Part shown: in pieces, positions 1-8,324 of the stretch
How positions within the stretch are numbered: the first letter of the stretch is position 1
Layout of the letters: every line of letters starts with the position of its first letter
Origin: Pseudomonas sp. HR96
Lineage (GTDB): Bacteria > Pseudomonadota > Gammaproteobacteria > Pseudomonadales > Pseudomonadaceae
Assembly: GCF_034059295.1 (NCBI RefSeq)
Contig: NZ_CP139141.1
Location: 851,001 to 915,000, forward strand
Length of the DNA stretch: 64,000 nucleotides
Direction: 5' to 3'
Translations under genes and position numbers: made by a program
The notes under the pieces: generated by a model
The model's database searches: none
Told to the model about the DNA's origin: nothing
The model's input: only the letters and a program-made list of their open reading frames with translations

Positions 1-205
1 GAGTCTTGAGGAGCCGAGGCAGCGTGCTAAGGGAACTGAGACCCTCAAGGACCGTCCAATGTGTGACTCGTCTGAAAGCAAGCATGAAGGCTGAGGAATG
101 CTTGCATCGGACCCAGAAGGTCTATAGTCTCAGCCACCCACAAGCATCACGCATGATAAAGCTGGCCAACAGCTGCTTAGTGAACCCTTAATCGTACCTA
201 GGAGT
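1..205 (+). ncRNA. candidate structured RNA, unassigned
   Basis: No convincing protein is seen here, but the stretch folds well on paper. Bases 5-11 (CTTGAGG) pair perfectly with 43-49 (CCTCAAG); 78-85 (GCAAGCAT) pair with 98-105 (ATGCTTGC) around a 12-nt loop; 109-113 pair with 119-123 around a 5-nt loop. It is followed directly by a 16-codon ORF with a strong ribosome binding site and a terminator, so RNA, ORF and terminator look like one short transcription unit reading rightwards. It could be the RNA part of a retron-like or other defence element lying off the left edge, an intron end, or a long leader. The left boundary is not visible. The pairings are seen; the function is unknown. Confidence 0.3.
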
Positions 206-210
206 GGATT

Positions 211-261
211 ATGAAAAGCGTTCTTGTTTCGCTGGTAAACGACGACTACGAAGGCTTCTAA
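211..261 (+). CDS. 16-residue peptide of unknown function
   Basis: The reading frame encodes MKSVLVSLVNDDYEGF and stop. A textbook ribosome binding site (AGGAG, 200-204) sits 6 nt before the ATG, and a strong intrinsic terminator follows 22 nt after the stop. A hydrophobic N-terminal half is followed by an acidic, aromatic tail (NDDYEGF). It may be a leader peptide, a small toxin or a peptide precursor; I recognise no family. The strong translation signals and the terminator are the only support that it is expressed. Confidence 0.4.
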   Translation: MKSVLVSLVNDDYEGF

Positions 262-283
262 CCAGAAGCTCATCAGAATTCTA

Positions 284-313
284 AAAAACTGGAGGCCTCG
301 GCCTCCTTTTTTG
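284..313 (+). terminator. intrinsic terminator
   Basis: GGAGGCC (291-297) and GGCCTCC (300-306) form a 7-bp GC stem with a minimal loop, flanked by AAAAA on the left and TTTTTT on the right. It ends the short unit at 1-261. Confidence 0.85.
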
Positions 314-328
314 TGTTCAGGAATTGAC

Positions 329-865
329 ATGGATTGTACAGGGTTTCTTGCATGTGCCGGCAGCATCGTGGGCTCGGATTGGTTCCGAAGCTTGTCATTC
401 TTACTGGGTGTCACCGTCGCAGTCATATCGGTACTGACGGTGAAGGCCACGGCTAAGCGAAAGCAGTCAGCTGACCTGCTATTCGCAAGCAGGGCTGACA
501 AGGAGCTTATGGCTGGGATGCGCTGTTTGGCAGCTATCCACGAGAGGGCTGACTCCAATGTGCGAGCTTATGCTCGAAAGGACCAGGTTGGCACCGATGA
601 AGCCAAAAGCATTAGGTATGTACTCAACCATTGGGAATACGTCAGTGTTGGCGTTCAGGCGGGCATCTATGACGAAAAGATGCTATGGAATGCCAGTTAT
701 AATACTCTTGTAGGGCTTCATAGGAATGCTAGGCCGTTTATTGATGCGCTAAGAGAGGCCAGCGGCCGCTCGACGCTTTTTCAAGAGGTGCAGTGGTTAG
801 CAGAGCGTTGGGATTACCTTGGCCCACCTATCAAGAAAAAAAGTAAATTCACTCGATTGCTCTGA
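329..865 (+). CDS. DUF4760-like membrane-anchored protein
   Basis: 178 residues. One membrane helix lies near the N-terminus (about residues 19-36, LSFLLGVTVAVISVLTV), followed by a basic stop (KATAKRKQ) and a soluble helical part. The core, with RYVLNHWEYVSVGVQAGIYDE and, further on, ARPFIDALR and EVQWLAERWDY, is the pattern I associate with DUF4760, a family often met in mobile islands and of unknown function. An in-frame TTG at 311 lies inside the preceding terminator's T-tract, so the ATG at 329 with GGA upstream is the better start. It stands alone, 80 nt before the tail of a decayed integrase on the other strand. Confidence 0.65.
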   Translation: MDCTGFLACAGSIVGSDWFRSLSFLLGVTVAVISVLTVKATAKRKQSADLLFASRADKELMAGMRCLAAIHERADSNVRAYARKDQVGTDEAKSIRYVLNHWEYVSVGVQAGIYDEKMLWNASYNTLVGLHRNARPFIDALREASGRSTLFQEVQWLAERWDYLGPPIKKKSKFTRLL

Positions 866-904
866 CCGGAGCTTGGCTTCTTTGGATGAGTATCGAAAGA
901 TTGC

Positions 905-928
905 TGCTCTGCTCTGCTCTGCTCTGCT
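905..928 (+). repeat. TGCTC pentanucleotide tandem repeat
   Basis: Four uninterrupted TGCTC units plus a partial TGCT fifth, just after the DUF4760-like gene. It lies between that gene and the end of the integrase pseudogene. It is a possible slippage site but is outside any intact gene. Confidence 0.8.
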
Positions 929-944
929 TCGGCCTCAGTTTCAG

Positions 945-2033
945 AAGACGACATCCACCGTCCATAGACCCTGGCGATCATCGTCTAGTCAGTCTGCCCC
1001 ATCTGCTTTGCAACCCACATAGGATGCTCTCCAGCTGATAGCATCATTGATGCATAGGCGTGCCGCGTCTGATAGGGTCGACGGTCCGGACGCCTGCCTT
1101 CTTCATCACCGGCATCCACATCGTTTTCCGGAGCGGGCCGTCGCCGGTCCATCGCTCGAGCGTACGAGGATTTTGAAACACTTCAGCGTCGGCTAGGAAC
1201 GTATGCGTTTTCTAAGCCTAGAGTGCTTCCATTGCCGGGCGCAGCAGCTTGGCTCTGCGCCGCCTTGCGGCTGTTTTCGTAGTCTCTGCTTTGCCTCGGG
1301 CCGCCTGCGTCATAGCCCTAGTCACAAGGAACTCGTCGCGAAGTCGATATCGCCCCGGTCGAGCGGCACAAGTTCGCTGGTGCGTAGGCCTGCCCACAGT
1401 GCGAACATGCATCATGTTGCGCGCCTGGCCGGAAAATGCCCCGAGCACGGCCTGTTGCTCCTCGGGGCTGAACGGGTGAACGTCGTCCTCTTTGGGCGGT
1501 GCTTCCTTGCGAGAGTAGGTCCAGCCTGCCAAAGAGTTGGTGTCGATCAGTTCCTCCTCCACCACGTCGTTCAGAGCCGATCGCAAGCAGCTCTGTATAT
1601 TGCTGAGCGTCTTGTTCCTACCTCGAGCTTGTCGAGCCAATCCCGAACGGTCTTCCGCTTGAGGTCAACCAGCATGTGGTCACTCAGGGCAAGGATCAGC
1701 CGCGACTCGACGAGCTTTCGGTACCCCTCGAAAGTACTGCTTGCGATGAGCTTCTGCTTCGCATCGAGCCACCTGGTTAGAAAACCTTTCACCGTTTCCC
1801 GGCTTGCCTCTGGCGCGACCTTAGCAGCCTGGCCGACCCGGGGAAGGCCACCGAGTAGTCGAAGGTGCCGATCGAGATTGCGTGCTCAATCGCCGCCTTG
1901 TACTGTTCCGCTTTCTTCAGATTAGTGGCGGTGGGCTTGAGCGTGATCCTCTCGCGGCAACGGACGCCCCGATAGATGAACGTGATTTCGATGCTCGAAT
2001 CGGAAATCCCTGAACTCCCCCGTCCCGCCGCCG
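945..2033 (-). pseudogene. decayed tyrosine recombinase (integrase)
   Basis: On the minus strand, pieces of one phage-type integrase are found in order but in different frames. First comes an N-terminal DUF3596-like arm domain (SDSSIEITFIYRGVRCRERI, about 2010-1950), then a core-binding part (WLDAKQKLIASSTFEGYRKL, about 1780-1710; NIQSCLRSALNDVVEEELI, about 1620-1540). The catalytic region follows (AGWTYSRKEAPPKEDD onward). The tail reads RRPYQTRHAYASMMLSAGEHP, then WVAKQMGQTD, an in-frame stop, and TMIARVYGRWM (about 1085-950). Several frameshifts and this stop make it non-functional. The TRH..ASMML.AG..P and ARVYGRWM segments are the box II and tyrosine motifs. It points left, away from ssrA, so it probably belongs to a different insertion than the ssrA-proximal remnants. 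Confidence 0.8.
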
Positions 2034-2823
2034 GGTAGCAGGCGAGGGTGTCCAGTACCCTGAGCGTGAAGTACCCTCCCATCCAGGCGCCCGTATCGAC
2101 AGGCGGCACGTTGCCCAGCATCGCCGGCCGCGCAGGGGGAGTGTCTAGCTATCACTGCCCGTATGCCATCTACAGGATGTTGGTTGTGGTGTTGCCCGTC
2201 TCGAGACCACTGGACAACGGCCACCATGTTGCGAACAGTGGGCCTCTGAGGTAGTCCCGCTAGTATCACAAACACGGAATGGGAAGGCTGCATGGACGAT
2301 GCCGACGAGGCCGGTCTGGGTGTCGACTTCCAGCCGCCTCCGGAGGATCGCCAAGTGCAACGGCATAGCCTGCTTGCTAGGCGCTGCCGAGCCCTATCAG
2401 CCACGTGCGGCCCTTCCGCTAAGACATATTATCGCGCAGCATCTGGTGAGCTTACAGCGTCGCCATGTCTTCATGATCGCTCAGCACTGCGGAGAGCCGT
2501 GACTTGTCCGCCATTCCAACATCTGCTCGGGTTCAGAGCCACGGTCGATAAGATCGTCAACAATGAAGAGACAGCAGGGCGAAACCGATGGCATCGAGAG
2601 CGGCTCGCAGCTCAATGAAGTGGCAAGGAAAGCGTCTGCTTGGAGGTTATCCAAGGGTCTCTGTATGCGGCGTGGCAGTTGGAGTCGTCAGATCACTTAC
2701 GGCCCGGCCATTGAGTCGGGCTCTTCCTTTTCCATGGGTCGAAAAATCGGATCCGATCAGCCTAGGCAAAGCAGTAAAATTATTGGTAGATTCTCTACTC
2801 AATTTTTTGACAGGCGATGAGAG
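2034..2823. other. 790-bp stretch without a recognisable gene
   Basis: Short open frames on both strands show no motif, ribosome binding site or codon pattern that I trust. The part next to the integrase remnant (2034-2290) may hold the ruined upstream region or excisionase of that element. Near 2480-2520 the minus strand reads a 20-residue frame (MADKSRLSAVLSDHEDMATL) that may be a fragment of a lost gene. Just before 2824 an AT-rich stretch (about 2773-2812, with TTGACA at 2806-2811) could hold promoter elements of the next gene. Confidence 0.5.
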
Positions 2824-3180
2824 ATGTTGAGCGGGATTTTTGAATGGGCTGAGCTAGCGAAACAGTTCACCCTGACGGGAGTCATGGTTTTGTTTTCTGC
2901 AGGGCTAATCCTCGGAGCTAATCGGTTCCTGTCCTACTCTGATGGGTGGTTGATTCATGCAGGGGTAGCAGTGTGTGCGCTGCTGGAAATGATATTCCCA
3001 TATGGCTGGAACTCGATGTTCGGCGATGGCCAAGGCGACATTGACTGGGACGCGCTCAGATCTGGCTTGCCCTATATTAGTCCGGTCATCCGTTTCGAGG
3101 CCGATATCATCGGCGGCTTGATCGGCTTGGCCATCGCGTACGCGGTGTATTACGTTCTCAGTAACCGTGAGCGTTGGTAA
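2824..3180 (+). CDS. small membrane protein, unknown function
   Basis: 118 residues with three probable membrane helices: FTLTGVMVLFSAGLILGANR (about 15-34), GWLIHAGVAVCALLEMIF (about 40-58) and IIGGLIGLAIAYAVYYVL (about 95-113). The middle loop carries DGQGDIDWDALR. I do not recognise the family. Only GATGAGAG precedes the ATG, a weak ribosome binding site. It lies 264 bp upstream of the Thoeris-like genes in the same direction, so it could be an accessory membrane partner, but nothing in the sequence proves that. Confidence 0.55.
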   Translation: MLSGIFEWAELAKQFTLTGVMVLFSAGLILGANRFLSYSDGWLIHAGVAVCALLEMIFPYGWNSMFGDGQGDIDWDALRSGLPYISPVIRFEADIIGGLIGLAIAYAVYYVLSNRERW

Positions 3181-3444
3181 TGTCGTCCTTCTACTCCAGC
3201 CCAGCCGTTATTCCCGCTGGTGCCCTGGGAGATTGGGTACGCGGATGGAAAAAAGCAGCTCAACCGCATTGCCATAGCCCCTACCATAGACAGTTATGAT
3301 CATTATCGAGGTAATGAATATTTAAAACTGTACAGCACCATTGATACCCCGTCGGCCGGCGGTTTAGCTCTATAAGAGCTCCAAGACAAGGGATACTGGG
3401 TAAGCCATCTGAAATTTTCTTTACACCGATAAAGTGATTACGGC

Positions 3445-4875
3445 ATGAATAGAGAACAATTACGTCTTATCGACAACCTATCGAAGGAGTTGGCCGAAGG
3501 GAATCTGGCGATATTTGCTGGTGCAGGGTTTTCAAGGGCAGCAGGTTTTGTCGATTGGAAGTCGTTGCTTAAGCCGATTGCGGATGACCTTGAACTTGAC
3601 GTGGAAAGGGAGTGGGATCTGGTGACGCTGGCGCAGTACCATGCGAACGTAAACCTGACTAATCGAGCGAAGCTTAATCAGCTTCTGGTCACTGAGTTCT
3701 CCGCAAACGTGGCACCTACTGAAAACCACGCCATATTGGCAAGGCTTCCGATCCAGACGTACTGGACAACAAACTACGATCGCCTAATTGAGACCGCTCT
3801 GCAAAACAATGAGAAAGTAGCGGACATAAAATATACGACCAAGCAGCTTGCCACCACTCGGCCTAAGCGCGATGCCGTTGTCTATAAGATGCACGGTGAC
3901 GTCGAGCACGCTTCGGACGCGGTCTTGATTCGTGATGACTACGAGCGCTATCACGTCAAGATGCAGCCCTTCATTACCGCGCTCAGCGGTGACCTGATCG
4001 CTAAGACATTCTTGTTTTTAGGCTTTAGTTTCTCGGACCCCAACCTTGAGTACATTCTCAGCCGTGTGAGGATTCAGTTCGCGCAAGATCAACGACAGCA
4101 TTATTGCATCCTTCGTAAAGCAAGCAAGGAACCACGGGAAGGCCAAGCAGACTTCGAGTACCGTCAGCGTAAGGAAGAGCTCTTCAAAGGTGAGCTGCTG
4201 CGCGTCGGGATCAAGGTGATCTACGTCGATCTGTTCTCTGAGATCACTGACATCCTAAAGGCGATCGAGCATCGCCACAAGAAGAAGACCATCTTCATCT
4301 CAGGAGCAGCTCATGACTACTCTCCTTGGACGGAGGCGGAGTCGGAGCAATTTGTTTATAATCTGAGCAAGGCCATTAGCGCGAAGCAATACCGTGTCAT
4401 TTCAGGCTTTGGCCTGGGCATCGGGAGTGCAGTCATCACCGGTGTGCTGGAGCAGACCATCATGAACGGTGGGCGCCTGGATAGCGATCAGTTGATCTTG
4501 CGCCCGTTCCCCCAGAGTCAATCTGGGCAGAAGCCTCTCAACGAACTCTGGACAGAGTATCGTCACAACATGCTTGCCCACGCGGGTATCGCTATTTTCC
4601 TGTTTGGCAACAAGCTCAAAGACGGCGAGCTAGTACTATCTAATGGAATGCGCGAAGAGTTCGACATTGCTGTAGCGAACGGCATATTCGTAATTCCTAT
4701 TGGCATCACCGGTTCCATATCTGCAGAGCTGTGGAAGGAGGTGATCCAGGGGTACGACGAATCAAAGTATGAGCATGGAAAGAAGATTACACCCCTGTTG
4801 GATGAGCTGGGCGATGAGGCCACCACGCTGAATCGCGCCCAAGAGGTCATCCTCACACTACTGCCTCTCATTTAA
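3445..4875 (+). CDS. thsA: Thoeris ThsA: SIR2 NADase with SLOG sensor domain
   Basis: 476 residues. The N-terminal SIR2-like domain (about 10-275) has the nucleotide-binding GAGFS (26-30), TTNYDRL with N110 and KMHGD with H150; these match the Asn and His needed for NAD hydrolysis in ThsA. FLGFSFSDPNLEYIL (191-205) is the usual SIR2_2 signature. The C-terminal SLOG/STALD domain (about 281-476) shows the glycine-rich GFGLGIGS (321-328) and the conserved EYRHNM and GMREEFDIA segments; in studied ThsA it binds the cyclic ADP-ribose isomer made by ThsB. Binding frees SIR2 activity, depletes NAD and aborts phage growth. The domain order and the thsB gene 11 nt downstream make this a strong call; activity is inferred. 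Confidence 0.93.
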   Translation: MNREQLRLIDNLSKELAEGNLAIFAGAGFSRAAGFVDWKSLLKPIADDLELDVEREWDLVTLAQYHANVNLTNRAKLNQLLVTEFSANVAPTENHAILARLPIQTYWTTNYDRLIETALQNNEKVADIKYTTKQLATTRPKRDAVVYKMHGDVEHASDAVLIRDDYERYHVKMQPFITALSGDLIAKTFLFLGFSFSDPNLEYILSRVRIQFAQDQRQHYCILRKASKEPREGQADFEYRQRKEELFKGELLRVGIKVIYVDLFSEITDILKAIEHRHKKKTIFISGAAHDYSPWTEAESEQFVYNLSKAISAKQYRVISGFGLGIGSAVITGVLEQTIMNGGRLDSDQLILRPFPQSQSGQKPLNELWTEYRHNMLAHAGIAIFLFGNKLKDGELVLSNGMREEFDIAVANGIFVIPIGITGSISAELWKEVIQGYDESKYEHGKKITPLLDELGDEATTLNRAQEVILTLLPLI

Positions 4876-4886
4876 GGACGATACCA

Positions 4887-5330
4887 ATGGCGAGAAAAGT
4901 TTTCTTCAGCTTCAAATATGACGATGTTCAACGTGCCATGAATGTGCGAAACAGCAATGTGATCGCTGCTGATACGAAATATGGCTTCATCGACAAGGCA
5001 GATTTTGAAGAGGTTCAGCGTAAAGGGGACGCGGCGATCAAGGCCTGGATCGATGGCCAGCTTTCCGGTACGACCGTTACGGTTGTGCTCGTAGGGGCTA
5101 ATACCGATAAAAGCAAATGGGTCAAGTATGAGGTCGCCCAAAGCATCGCGCGCGGTAACGGCATTTTGACTATAGACATCAGCAAGATCGCGAACCTCGA
5201 TGGAGAGACAACAGACTGCTGCAGCTTGCGAGTTCAAGGTTATAACCATTACCTGTGGAACAACGGTCATGGACGCGACAATCTTGGAGCGTGGGTTGAG
5301 AGTGCAGCCAAGGCAGCAGGCAAACCCTGA
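4887..5330 (+). CDS. thsB: Thoeris ThsB: TIR-like signalling enzyme
   Basis: 147 residues, the ThsB-type TIR-like domain (DUF1863). It has the opening strand RKVFFSFKYDD (3-13), the central TVTVVLVGANTDKSKWVKYE with a likely catalytic E82, and SIARGNGILTIDI. In known Thoeris systems this protein senses infection and turns NAD into a cyclic ADP-ribose isomer that activates ThsA. A good ribosome binding site (AAGGA) precedes the ATG, and only 11 nt separate it from thsA, so the two form one operon. A single ThsB is present here; many loci carry several with different phage triggers. Confidence 0.92.
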   Translation: MARKVFFSFKYDDVQRAMNVRNSNVIAADTKYGFIDKADFEEVQRKGDAAIKAWIDGQLSGTTVTVVLVGANTDKSKWVKYEVAQSIARGNGILTIDISKIANLDGETTDCCSLRVQGYNHYLWNNGHGRDNLGAWVESAAKAAGKP

Positions 5331-5350
5331 CCTATCAAACCCATTCAGTA

Positions 5351-5367
5351 GGCGCTGATCCAGCGCC
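5351..5367. terminator. hairpin after thsB
   Basis: GGCGCTG-ATC-CAGCGCC is a perfect 7-bp stem with a 3-nt loop, 20 nt after the thsB stop, but no clear T-run follows. It may end thsAB and the oppositely oriented HNH gene. Confidence 0.4.
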
Positions 5368-5526
5368 TTCCTACATCACCAAGGAATTCTTGATGTATCT
5401 TGGCTTTAAAATCAACGGTTACAAAGCTTTGTCTGTCTCGACTATAAGCGATATCGATGCCTTCACGGCTCGAACCAAGGGGCGCATCGATAAGCTTGCT
5501 CGATAAATTATAGGCTCCTACCAAGG

Positions 5527-6531
5527 TCAGCAAGTTCTAGATGCTGAGAAACTCTCTGCTGCTCTGGTCAAGGCGGCCTCTGCCTTTTCAGCCCATCCAT
5601 CGGGCAGTTCAATAGTCAAGGTCAACGCGTAAGTACCCGAAGTAGGCTCAGCAGCAAACGTTTCGGCTAGAAACCTCTGTATTTCCATCACCTGATTTAT
5701 CAGATGCCCTGCGGTCCCCAGGAATAAATCGCGAACTTCCACGAAGTCTTCATCAACCCTGGTAAAATGAATCTGTTCCTCCCAAAGCAGAGCCCCCCGG
5801 CAGACCTCACCGTAAAGCCTGCATGCCGAAACAATATCGAAGTCGTTGCCGGAAACTCCAGGTTCTCCCCATGCCAACTGTAGTTCGCCGTTGGTGAGGT
5901 TCATGAAGGCCTGCACATAAAGCAGAATTTCCTGCATCCTGTCACTGAGCCATTCAAAACTCTCTGCTCGCTCCAGCCGGGTGATTGGCTTCGCGTAGAG
6001 GCCGCCATTTAGCGCCTTCCAACGCCTCGCAATTGGCGTGATCTCGGTCTTTAAAGCTTCGGCAGTGAGCAGATACTCCCAGAAACTATCCTTGTCGATA
6101 ATCAAGCGTTCTGCTACATAGCTCAGCTTACCGAAAGCTTCCAGGTGACGACGCTCATACCGATGTTTGATCGCAGCGCTGGTTTTCCCCATTTTCTCAC
6201 TGATGGCTTGTTCGTGTTCTTGCCTCCACTCGAATAGCAATCCTGCGGGGTACTGATCGGGGTCGTCGTCTATCATTTTGTGGCAGTTGCCGCACAACCA
6301 GATGGCGTTGGTGATCGCCCTTCGCTCGGCAGAAAGCATCGCCTCCGCGTATCGGGCAGAACCTAGGTTAGCTCCGTAGATGTGAGCGGCTTCACCTAAA
6401 TTTATCGACCCTTCCGGGCGATCAGCCGGCCCACTCGTGATTGCTCCGCAGCTAGGATTGGTACAGATGTTCGCAGATCGCTTGGCGAGTGTCGTGATGA
6501 CACTTTGAGGAAAGCGGTTTTCGGAGGGCAT
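5527..6531 (-). CDS. HNH-domain protein, putative defence nuclease
   Basis: 334 residues. The N-terminal zinc/HNH module is complete: C23 and C28 (CTNPSC), EAAHI with H50, then NAIWLCGNCHKMIDDD with N75, C80, C83 and H84. This is the HNH variant common in island-borne nucleases. Residues 110-334 form an all-helical domain rich in Glu and Leu that I cannot name. The gene is convergent with thsAB (197 bp between ends), so it is separately transcribed. The shared N-terminal pattern with the 8339-9520 protein, joined to a different C-terminus, suggests a common nuclease head on different sensors. Nuclease activity is inferred from the motif. Confidence 0.75.
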   Translation of the reverse strand: MPSENRFPQSVITTLAKRSANICTNPSCGAITSGPADRPEGSINLGEAAHIYGANLGSARYAEAMLSAERRAITNAIWLCGNCHKMIDDDPDQYPAGLLFEWRQEHEQAISEKMGKTSAAIKHRYERRHLEAFGKLSYVAERLIIDKDSFWEYLLTAEALKTEITPIARRWKALNGGLYAKPITRLERAESFEWLSDRMQEILLYVQAFMNLTNGELQLAWGEPGVSGNDFDIVSACRLYGEVCRGALLWEEQIHFTRVDEDFVEVRDLFLGTAGHLINQVMEIQRFLAETFAAEPTSGTYALTLTIELPDGWAEKAEAALTRAAESFSASRTC

Positions 6532-7039
6532 GGGTCTCTCGGTACTAGGATGATTCCATATGATAGCGACCTAGAGCCTCGACTGTATCGCTTGATGGAA
6601 CGCCTAGAGGCGTGGGGATGGATTCAATCCTAATTATTTTTGATAAAAAGAGAATCAATTCCGATTCGACCACTTGGGAGCTTGTCCCGACTGACCACTT
6701 TCGGCCACTAGCTGCCGTTGGCCTAAGGCATCTTCCGCCCCCAAATCGATATTCACTGTCCCGAACGTGTAGCCACGAAGACCGCGAACGATGACTGAGA
6801 ACATGAAGAACACAGCGATCCCCGCTGAGACTACATCTATCAGAGCTGGCAAGGGCTGCGGGTTCTTGTGCAATTGGCTGGATGCACCGAATCGCTACGT
6901 GAAGGTCAAGTTCGAGTGTGACGTTGAACTGCCTGCTCCGGTTCATCGCCTGCACCAAAGTAGCGCTGCCGTAAAGGCTTTATAAATCGATGTCGAGCCT
7001 CTCTAATACCCACTCCGGCTTTGGGAATGAGAGGACGCC
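6532..7039. other. 508-bp intergenic stretch
   Basis: It holds the start region of the leftward HNH gene and the upstream region of the rightward HEPN-like gene. An AT-rich block (about 6628-6662) may contain promoters. Two weak frames, about 6655-6873 on the minus strand (TTG start, one hydrophobic segment) and 6791-6985 on the plus strand, lack ribosome binding sites and recognised motifs, so I do not call them. A degenerate motif at about 6693-6722 resembles one at about 9568-9599. Confidence 0.5.
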
Positions 7040-7909
7040 ATGACAAGCTTCACAGATGAAGACATTTTGCAGCTCGACCACCGCTACGCGCAGGAAGGCG
7101 TCCCCTTCCATGCCCGGCCATTTCGGGCTGCGGTGGACCTGCTCAAGGATCAGTTTGTTCTCGGCCTTCACCAGAACCCCGCCATTGAGGACATCTCCCA
7201 CGCCTACGCCAGGCTGGTACCCGAGGTCAACTACTCCTGGCCCGGGATGGGCACTGGCCTGGCGGCAGCCGTCGATCAGGTAAAGAAGATTACGATAGCT
7301 GTGGGGTACGGTCAGTTCGCGATGACCCCTCATCAAGGGCTGGGCTTCGACAACCATGAAGTCTGGAGTCGTTGGTGCAGAGGGGACCGCATGATTGCGG
7401 CCAGATCCTGTTTTGCCTGGGCGGACGCGTTCGACCTGGTTTACAGCATCGACGATCTGCAACATCAGGTGGACAAGGAGACCCTTACCTTGTGGGGGCA
7501 GGCCGCCTCCAATCTGGAGGACGTGGCCAATACTTTGGTCAACACCTACAACTCCAGCTCCATCATTCAACCGATCTGCCTAACAGCGGAGCTGGCAATC
7601 AAAGGCACCCTAAAGCACCTCGGTGTATCAGAGAAGGATCGTCGCGGCCTGGGGCACAAACACGAGGTTCTGGCCAACCGCTTGATTGCCGAATGTCCGC
7701 ATCGAGATGACCAACACCTCCTCGTGATTGCGAAGAAACTGCCGGACTACGTGAATACCCGTTATCAAGGGGCAGGTCTCACTCGACTGGAAGTCATCGA
7801 CCTTGCTCTAGGCGTCCAGTTCATCGCCGCCTCCGCGCTGAGACGAGTTAGCACCCGGGACCTTGCGCTCCAGTTGGAGCAGGATGTTTGGCCGGGCCCC
7901 CGGCCGTGA
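7040..7909 (+). CDS. HEPN-like protein, putative abortive-infection type
   Basis: 289 residues. The C-terminal third reads like a HEPN four-helix domain: CLTAELAIKGTLKHLG (about 184-199), RRGLGHKHEVLANRLIA, KKLPDYVNTRYQGAGLTR and ALGVQFIAASALRR. HEPN proteins are often RNases or RNA-binding parts of toxin-antitoxin and abortive-infection systems; the RY and GH pairs here sit at family-typical places, but an unambiguous RX4-6H motif is not evident. The first 150 residues are unfamiliar. A clear AGAGGA site precedes the ATG. No nucleotidyltransferase partner is adjacent. The family call is moderate and the function is inferred from context. Confidence 0.6.
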   Translation: MTSFTDEDILQLDHRYAQEGVPFHARPFRAAVDLLKDQFVLGLHQNPAIEDISHAYARLVPEVNYSWPGMGTGLAAAVDQVKKITIAVGYGQFAMTPHQGLGFDNHEVWSRWCRGDRMIAARSCFAWADAFDLVYSIDDLQHQVDKETLTLWGQAASNLEDVANTLVNTYNSSSIIQPICLTAELAIKGTLKHLGVSEKDRRGLGHKHEVLANRLIAECPHRDDQHLLVIAKKLPDYVNTRYQGAGLTRLEVIDLALGVQFIAASALRRVSTRDLALQLEQDVWPGPRP

Positions 7910-7940
7910 AGATATTCAGTGGGGCTGCTTGGTACCGTAG

Positions 7941-7958
7941 GGTGGGCTTCAGCCCACC
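7941..7958. terminator. hairpin after the HEPN-like gene
   Basis: GGTGGGC-TTCA-GCCCACC is a perfect 7-bp stem with a tetraloop, 32 nt after the stop. There is no T-run, so it may be a decay-blocking hairpin or a small repeat rather than a true terminator. Confidence 0.4.
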
Positions 7959-8024
7959 ATCGAGCCAGCCCGCATCAAAAATGAGATTTGTCTTGGCCTT
8001 TACGCTGAATTCAGCACTCAGTCG

Positions 8025-8324
8025 GTGAGCGCAATAGAACTACTACAAGACCCATTCGAAGAAGCCGAGCGCATGATCGCGCAGGTAGGCAAGTGGATTG
8101 TCGGAGCGATTGAGACGCGGACCTTCTGGCCAACCAAGAGACAGGCCGTCTCATTCGATGGCAAAAAATTCGTCCTAATGCCTGCTGAAACGCATGAGAA
8201 ATCGACCAGCCTTCCAGCCATTGCAATCCGAGCTAACGAATACGGTCTTTCAGATATGGAGGCCCGAGTAGCAATCATGCGTTTTGCCAGCGATAATCGC
8301 TCTGCTCCTGATGGGGCCTACTAG
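8025..8324 (+). CDS. short hypothetical protein, possibly truncated
   Basis: 99 residues from a GTG start with a poor ribosome binding site. The segment AVSFDGKKFVLMPAE and the end ARVAIMRFASDN look like the N-terminal part of a longer protein whose remainder is missing; the last residues (RSAPDGAY) look like read-through after a break. It lies 14 nt before the second HNH gene, in the same direction, so they may be co-transcribed. I cannot name a family. It may be a relic. Confidence 0.4.
   Translation: MSAIELLQDPFEEAERMIAQVGKWIVGAIETRTFWPTKRQAVSFDGKKFVLMPAETHEKSTSLPAIAIRANEYGLSDMEARVAIMRFASDNRSAPDGAY

Noticed and set aside
905..928. CRISPR-like repeat
   Set aside because: The units are only 5 bp and contiguous, without spacers; no CRISPR array or cas gene is seen anywhere in the window.
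1203..1925. 240-codon plus-strand frame in the island
   Set aside because: It is antisense to the integrase pseudogene, whose motifs are recognisable on the minus strand.
2292..2618. Plus-strand frame of 108 codons
   Set aside because: No ribosome binding site, no motif, low-quality composition; the area looks like decayed DNA.
5345..5533. 62-codon minus-strand frame starting TTG that overlaps the end of the HNH gene
   Set aside because: Weak start and no motif; it contains the post-thsB hairpin and is more likely non-coding.
6655..6873. Short minus-strand frame with a hydrophobic segment, and a plus-strand frame at 6791-6985
   Set aside because: Neither has a ribosome binding site or recognisable family, and they overlap each other.
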